Shown: positions 59,770-64,000 of the stretch, piece after piece
Layout: the number at the start of each line of letters is the position of its first letter
Numbering within the stretch: position 1 is the first letter of the stretch
Assembly: GCF_041908905.1 (NCBI RefSeq)
Contig: NZ_JAYREK010000018.1
Location: 1 to 64,000, forward strand
Direction: 5' to 3'
Source: Zoogloea sp041908905
GTDB lineage: Bacteria > Pseudomonadota > Gammaproteobacteria > Burkholderiales > Rhodocyclaceae
Length of the DNA stretch: 64,000 bases
Notes under the pieces: model-generated
Told to the model about the DNA's origin: nothing
Database searches by the model: none
Seen by the model: only the letters and a program-made list of their open reading frames with translations
Position numbers and translations under genes: made by a program

Positions 59770-61152
59770 TCAGAACGGCAGCTGCACGCCCGGCCAGACG
59801 GCCTCGATGGCGCGGCGGAAGTCGGCCTGGATGCGGGCGATGGCGGCTTCGTTGTCGGCCTCGAAGCGCAGCACCACCACCGGGGTGGTGTTGGACGGGC
59901 GGGCCAGGCCGAAGCCGTCGGCGTATTCGACGCGCACGCCGTCAATGGTCAGGATGCTCTCGGCGCCCTCGAACCTGGCCTCGGCCTTGAGCTTGTCCAC
60001 CAGCGCGAAGGGCTCGCCCTCGTTCATCTTGATGTTGAGCTCGGGGGTGCTGACGGCGTCCGGTAGGCCCTTCAGCAGCGGGTTGGCGTCGGCGTGGCGG
60101 GAGACGATCTCGAGCAGGCGGGCGCCGGTGTACAGGCCGTCGTCGAAGCCATACCAGCGCTCCTTGAAGAACACGTGGCCGCTCATCTCGCCGGCCAGCG
60201 GAGCGCCGGTCTCCTTGAGCTTGGCCTTGACCAGCGCGTGGCCGGTGTTCCACATGGTGGGCTTGCCGCCGCGGGCCTTGATCCAGCCGGCCAGGTTGCG
60301 GGTGCATTTGACGTCGTAGATGATCTCGCCGCCCGGCACGCGGGTGAGCACGTCCTCGGCGAACAGCATCAGCTGGCGGTCGGGGAAGATGATCTCGCCG
60401 TCCTTGGTGACGACGCCGAGGCGGTCGCCGTCGCCGTCGAAGGCGAGGCCGATCTCGGCGTCGGTGTCACGCAGGGCACGGATCACGTCGGCCAGGTTTT
60501 CGGGCTTGGAGGGGTCCGGGTGGTGGTTGGGAAAGTGGCCGTCGACCTCACAGAACAGCTCGACCAGCTCGCAGCCCAGGCGCTTGAAGAGCTCGGGCGC
60601 CACCGCCCCGGCCACGCCGTTGCCGCAGTCCATCACCACCTTCATCGGGCGGGAGAGCTTGACATCGCCGACGATCTTTTCAATGTAGGCCGGCACCACG
60701 TCGGCCTGGGTGAGCTTGCCGGGCTGGGCGGCGGTGACGAGGTCGCCGTCGATGATGCGCTGGCGCAGGGCCTGGATGAGTTCGCCGAATAGGGTTTGCC
60801 CGCCGAGGACCATCTTGAGGCCGTTGTAGTCGGGCGGGTTGTGGCTGCCGGTGACCGACACGCAGGAATTGGTGCCCAGCTCGTAGGCGGCGAAGTAGGT
60901 GAGGGGGGTGGGCACGCAGCCCACGTCGATCACGTCGACCCCGGCCGCGCGGATGCCGTCGGCGAGGGCGCCGGCCAGGGCCGGGCCGGACAGGCGGCCG
61001 TCGCGGCCGACGGCGATGGCCTTCTGGTTGCGGGCGACGGCTTCGGAACCGAGGGCGTGGCCGATGGCGCGGACAGCCTCGACGGTCAGGGTCTTGTCGA
61101 CGATGCCGCGGATGTCATAGGCCTTGAAGATCTCGGGGGCGGGGACGAACAT
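59770..61152 (-). CDS. algC: Phosphomannomutase / phosphoglucomutase (AlgC type)
   Basis: The 460-residue enzyme interconverts mannose-6-P/mannose-1-P and glucose-6-P/glucose-1-P for sugar-nucleotide, LPS and exopolysaccharide synthesis. The phosphoserine loop TGSHNPPDYNGLK (Ser103), metal loop DGDGDRLG, the sugar-binding GEMSGHVFFKE and RVEYADGFGLARPSNTTP make a full-length alpha-phosphohexomutase. GGAG 6 nt upstream fixes ATG 61152 (MFVPAPEIFKAYDIRG). It converges on the PEP-CTERM gene. A link to exopolysaccharide is typical but not shown here. Confidence 0.95.
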   Translation of the reverse strand: MFVPAPEIFKAYDIRGIVDKTLTVEAVRAIGHALGSEAVARNQKAIAVGRDGRLSGPALAGALADGIRAAGVDVIDVGCVPTPLTYFAAYELGTNSCVSVTGSHNPPDYNGLKMVLGGQTLFGELIQALRQRIIDGDLVTAAQPGKLTQADVVPAYIEKIVGDVKLSRPMKVVMDCGNGVAGAVAPELFKRLGCELVELFCEVDGHFPNHHPDPSKPENLADVIRALRDTDAEIGLAFDGDGDRLGVVTKDGEIIFPDRQLMLFAEDVLTRVPGGEIIYDVKCTRNLAGWIKARGGKPTMWNTGHALVKAKLKETGAPLAGEMSGHVFFKERWYGFDDGLYTGARLLEIVSRHADANPLLKGLPDAVSTPELNIKMNEGEPFALVDKLKAEARFEGAESILTIDGVRVEYADGFGLARPSNTTPVVVLRFEADNEAAIARIQADFRRAIEAVWPGVQLPF

Positions 61153-61232
61153 GAAAGCTCCGGTGCGCAAAGGATGAAAGATGAATTATACGCCGCCCGC
61201 CGTGACGCCTCCGCGTCAGCGGCCGTGGGGCC

Positions 61233-62204
61233 TCAGCCTTTGCCGGCTTCCGTGAAAAAGCGCACGAGGCGGCGGGGCAGCCAGTCGAGCTGGCCGGGCC
61301 AGGGCCCGCTCACAAAGCCCACGTGGCCACCTTGGGCCGGTTGCTCGAGGCATATCGCCGGCGCCACGTCGGCCGCACCCGGCAGGTGCCCGGCGGGCAG
61401 GAAGGGATCGTTGCGGGGGTTGAGCACCAGGGTCGGCACGGTGATGGCGGGCAGCAGCGGCTTGCTGGAGGCGCGCCGCCAGTAGTCGTCGCTGCCCCGG
61501 AAGCCGTGGAGCGGGGCGGTGACGAGGTCGTCGAAGGCGTGCAGGTTGCGGGCCCGCCGCACCGCTGCGGGGTCGAACAGGCCGGGGTGTTGCCGCAGCT
61601 TGGCGAGGGCGCGTGCCTTGAGGGTGGCAAGGAAGTGCCGGGTGTACAGGCGGTTAACGCCGCGCCCGAGGTGGTGGCCCATCGCGGCGAGATCGAGGGG
61701 GGCGCAGATCGCGGCGGCGGCCTGGAGGTGGCGGCCGGCGGCGCTGCCGCGGGTGCCCAGCCAGACCAGCAGCGCGTTGCCTCCGAGGGAGACGCCGGCG
61801 GCAAAGCGTGGCACGTCGGGGTGGCGTGCGGCCAGGCGTTCGAGGATCCAGTCGAGCTCGTCGGCGTCGCCGGCGTGGTAGGCGCGGGGCAGGCGGTTGG
61901 GTTCGCCGGAGCAGCCGCGGAAGTGGGGGACGACGCAATTCCAGCCGAGGCTGTCGAGGTGGCGCAGCAGGCTGCGGGCGTAGGGGGAGTCGCTAGAGCC
62001 TTCGAGGCCGTGGAAGAGCACCACCAGCGGGGCGCCCGGGGTGTGGGGCAGCCAGTCGAGGTCGATGAAGTCGCCGTCCGGGGTGCTCCAGCGTTCCCGC
62101 TGCAGCGGCGGGCGCGGTCCCTTGCAGAGCAGCGGCCAGATGGTTTGCAGGTGCCCGCCCGGCAGCCAGGAGGGCGGGCGATAGTCGCCGGGGGAGGGCG
62201 CCAT
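61233..62204 (-). CDS. YheT-type alpha/beta hydrolase
   Basis: The 323-residue protein has the YheT signature WLPGGHLQTIWPLL near the N-terminus, oxyanion region FHGLEGSSDSPYARSLL, HFRGCSGEPNRLPRAYHAGD and nucleophile elbow GVSLGGNALL (Ser). The acid NPRNDPFLP and catalytic His QGGHVGF complete the triad. Natural substrates of this family are poorly known; esterase or lipase activity is likely. Its ATG overlaps the stop of the SnoaL-like gene (TGATG), so they are translationally coupled. Confidence 0.92.
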   Translation of the reverse strand: MAPSPGDYRPPSWLPGGHLQTIWPLLCKGPRPPLQRERWSTPDGDFIDLDWLPHTPGAPLVVLFHGLEGSSDSPYARSLLRHLDSLGWNCVVPHFRGCSGEPNRLPRAYHAGDADELDWILERLAARHPDVPRFAAGVSLGGNALLVWLGTRGSAAGRHLQAAAAICAPLDLAAMGHHLGRGVNRLYTRHFLATLKARALAKLRQHPGLFDPAAVRRARNLHAFDDLVTAPLHGFRGSDDYWRRASSKPLLPAITVPTLVLNPRNDPFLPAGHLPGAADVAPAICLEQPAQGGHVGFVSGPWPGQLDWLPRRLVRFFTEAGKG

Positions 62205-62635
62205 CAGTGCACGATGTGCGGGATGTCGCTGCCGTGGAGGTTGTCGATGTCGGGTGCCGGCGAGGCGTGGTGGAGGATCATCTTCCAGCCCACCGCGCCG
62301 CGGCTGTAGACGTTGGTGGCGATGACCGGGGGGTGCAGGCGATGGTCGCCGTCGATGTGCACGTGCTGGTGCACGGTGTGTACGGCAGTGGTCACGTTGA
62401 GCCACTGGACCGACCGGCTTGGCCGGATGATGAGCCGTGTGCCGCTCTCGAAGAGCTGGCGCCAGGATTCGCGGATGGCCGCCAGGCCGATCAGGCGGAT
62501 GCTGCCGGGGTGCACGCAGACGACCTCTTCGTCTTCCGACCACACGGCCATCATGCCATCCAGGTCGGCCCGGGCGAGGGCGGCGTAGAAGGCGCTTTCA
62601 GCTTCATCGGGCGAGGTGAAGATCAGGCTGCTCAT
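62204..62635 (-). CDS. SnoaL/NTF2-like domain protein
   Basis: The 143-residue single-domain protein has the conserved DEAESAFYAALARADLDGMMAVWSEDEEVVCVHPGS and the C-terminal WKMILHHASPAP beta strand typical of the DUF4440/SnoaL_3 family. No catalytic role can be assigned. ATG 62635 (MSSLIFTSPDE) was preferred to the longer frame, whose extra residues are not domain-like. It is coupled to the YheT-like gene downstream. Confidence 0.88.
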   Translation of the reverse strand: MSSLIFTSPDEAESAFYAALARADLDGMMAVWSEDEEVVCVHPGSIRLIGLAAIRESWRQLFESGTRLIIRPSRSVQWLNVTTAVHTVHQHVHIDGDHRLHPPVIATNVYSRGAVGWKMILHHASPAPDIDNLHGSDIPHIVH

Positions 62636-62717
62636 GCGTGCGTCGTGCGAAGGGTTGAAGAGGCGCCCGGCGGTGAAGGCGTGCCGGGCGTGTCGTGCCG
62701 GACGGGCTCCATGTGAC

Positions 62718-62739
62718 ACGGGGGCGTTGCCGCCCCCGT
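62718..62739. other. Hairpin without T run between SnoaL-like and zinc-finger genes
   Basis: ACGGGGGCG / CGCCCCCGT, a perfect 9-bp stem with a 4-nt loop, 21 nt past the zinc-finger gene stop on the minus strand. No T run follows. Confidence 0.45.
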
Positions 62740-62759
62740 CTGCCTGAGCCCCTGCGGGG

Positions 62760-62960
62760 TCAGTGGTGCCCTTTGGGCAGTTCGCCGGTAAAGACGTACT
62801 TGGCGCCGCAGTAGGGGCAGCTGGCCTTGCCGTCGTGGGTCACGTCCAGGAAGACCCGGGGGTGACGCGCCCACAGCGGGGCGTCGGGCATCGGGCAGTG
62901 CAGCGGCAGATCCTTGGCCGTGACTTCGATCGGTTTGGACTTGTCCTGATTCTCGGGCAT
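62760..62960 (-). CDS. Small CHCC-type zinc-finger protein
   Basis: The 66-residue protein has a zinc-binding pattern, one His and three Cys, in CPMPDAPLWARHPRVFLDV and GKASCPYCGAKYVF. It matches the zf-CHCC/NDUFS6 C-terminal domain. In mitochondria the homologue is a complex I subunit; bacterial versions are conserved but poorly described. It lies 18 nt after ilvE in the same direction, a frequent arrangement in betaproteobacteria. Confidence 0.93.
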   Translation of the reverse strand: MPENQDKSKPIEVTAKDLPLHCPMPDAPLWARHPRVFLDVTHDGKASCPYCGAKYVFTGELPKGHH

Positions 62961-62978
62961 GGAGGTCTCCGTGGGCGG

Positions 62979-63899
62979 TCAGACGTGGGACAGCCAGTGG
63001 GCGTATTCGGGCGCCTGGCCGTTGACGATCTCGAAGAAGCGCTTCTGCAGCTTGTGGGTCACCGGGCCGCGCTTGCCGTTGCCGATGATGCGGCCGTCGA
63101 CGTCGCGGATCGGGGTGACTTCGGCGGCGGTGCCGGTGAAGAAGGCTTCGTCGGCCACGTACACGTCGTCGCGGGTCACGCGGCGGGACTGCACTTCCAT
63201 GCCGAACTCCTTGGCGACCTGGATCACCGAGGCGCGGGTGATGCCGGTGAGGGCGGAGGCGATCTCGGGTTCGTAGATCACACCGTCCTTGACCAGGAAG
63301 AGGTTCTCGCCGGCGCCTTCGGCCACGAAGCCGTTGGTGTCGAGGAGCAGCGCCTCGTCGTAGCCGGCTTCGACGGCCTCGGCGTTGGCGATGATGGAGT
63401 TGGCGTAGGTGGAGGACAGCTTGGCGCGCGGCATCGTCACGTTGACGTGGTGGCGGGCGTAGGAGGAGATCTTGACGCGGATGCCGTTCTCGAGGGCTTC
63501 CTCACCCAGGTAGGCGCCCCACGGCCAGGCGGCGATGGCCACATGCACGGTGGCGCCCTTGGTGGAGATGCCCATCTTCTCGGAGCCGTAGAAGGCGATC
63601 GGGCGCAGGTAGCAGGACTCGAGCTTGTTGGCGCGGACGACCTCGAGCTGGGCCTCCATCAGGACTTCCTTGCTGTAGGGGATGTCCATCATGTAGATCT
63701 TGCCGGAGTTGAGCAGGCGCTGGGTGTGCTCGGCCAGGCGGAAGATCGCAGTGCCGTTGACGGTGTTGTACGCGCGGACGCCCTCGAAGACGGCCAGGCC
63801 GTAGTGGAGGGAGTGGGTGAGCACGTGGGTGGTTGCTTCACGCCACGGAACGAGTTTGCCGTCGTACCAGATGAAACCGTCGCGGTCTGCCATAGACAT
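62979..63899 (-). CDS. ilvE: Branched-chain amino acid aminotransferase
   Basis: The 306-residue PLP enzyme (fold IV) catalyses the last step of Leu, Ile and Val synthesis and their breakdown. The PLP Lys is Lys160 (MPRAKLSSTYANS). Other motifs are the N-terminal HSLHYGLAVFEGVRAY, LRPIAFYGSEKMG, GFVAEGAGENLFLVKDG and EAFFTGTAAEVTPIRDVDGR. The length matches E. coli IlvE. A 14-bp palindrome (CCGCAGGCCTGCGG, 63955-63968) lies about 60 nt upstream of the start and may be regulatory. Confidence 0.97.
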   Translation of the reverse strand: MSMADRDGFIWYDGKLVPWREATTHVLTHSLHYGLAVFEGVRAYNTVNGTAIFRLAEHTQRLLNSGKIYMMDIPYSKEVLMEAQLEVVRANKLESCYLRPIAFYGSEKMGISTKGATVHVAIAAWPWGAYLGEEALENGIRVKISSYARHHVNVTMPRAKLSSTYANSIIANAEAVEAGYDEALLLDTNGFVAEGAGENLFLVKDGVIYEPEIASALTGITRASVIQVAKEFGMEVQSRRVTRDDVYVADEAFFTGTAAEVTPIRDVDGRIIGNGKRGPVTHKLQKRFFEIVNGQAPEYAHWLSHV

Positions 63900-64000
63900 G
63901 GTGGGGGTTCTCCAACTGAAATCAGTAAATTCAAGCCGCTGATTCTAGCGCATTCCGCAGGCCTGCGGACCCTCGCGCCGAACGGTTAAAATGCGGATCT

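Overview
The window is one contiguous, gene-dense, high-GC chromosomal segment, about 50 genes with short gaps. I see no rRNA, tRNA, CRISPR array, insertion sequence, prophage or attachment site. The gene set suggests a motile, free-living betaproteobacterium, most likely of the Rhodocyclales (Azospira/Azonexus/Dechloromonas type). It includes PEP-CTERM proteins, FliC/FlaG/FliD/FliS/FliT, a tkt-gap-pgk block, class I phosphoribulokinase, bacterial ArgA and QueG/TsaE. The genus is an inference from gene content.

Layout. 1-5.5 kb: the 3' part of a giant SdrD/B-repeat surface or secreted protein, then a PEP-CTERM protein. 5.7-8.6 kb: a periplasmic TPR protein and a membrane diguanylate cyclase. 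8.8-13.2 kb: tkt, gap and pgk on the minus strand. 13.4-16.6 kb: a two-gene unit of unknown function, a PDZ-type lipoprotein plus an exported MORN protein whose N-terminus holds four disulfide-like repeats. 16.7-21.7 kb (minus): a P-type cation ATPase, then a thioredoxin-like / inositol-monophosphatase-family / phosphoribulokinase operon. 21.8-27.4 kb: rsmE, polyphosphate:AMP phosphotransferase, argA, a PAS-GGDEF protein and the yggX family. 27.4-33.3 kb (minus): late flagellar genes, with a sigma-28 site before fliC and a sigma-54 site before fliD. 33.6-36.6 kb: HAD phosphatase, tcdA, M23 peptidase, CbiX. 36.6-45 kb: two receiver-HATPase proteins and a receiver-PAS-SpoIIE phosphatase, which together resemble a partner-switching system. 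Between them lies an RND/DUF2892 efflux operon whose promoter and start codon sit inside a perfect 16-bp inverted repeat. 45-50 kb: PP2C phosphatase, FHA protein, MBL-fold hydrolase and a GAF-fused GspE/PilB ATPase. 50-59.7 kb: amiC, tsaE, queG, a FeeM-like acyltransferase, murI, cobalamin adenosyltransferase, alaS, Nudix and a PEP-CTERM gene with a sigma-54 promoter. 59.8-64 kb (minus): phosphomannomutase, YheT-like hydrolase, SnoaL-like protein, small zinc-finger protein and ilvE.

How the genes work together. The carbon genes (tkt, a GAPDH with an Ala-Ser in place of the NAD-selecting Asp, pgk, prk and a sugar-phosphatase-like protein) cover several Calvin-cycle steps, although no RuBisCO gene is in the window. 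Surface and exopolysaccharide biology recurs: PEP-CTERM proteins, the B-repeat protein, phosphomannomutase, two c-di-GMP cyclases and the orphan pilus-type ATPase. The least understood parts are the Cys-pair/MORN protein with its lipoprotein, the receiver-HATPase/SpoIIE/PP2C/FHA/GAF-ATPase signalling block, and the palindrome-controlled efflux operon.
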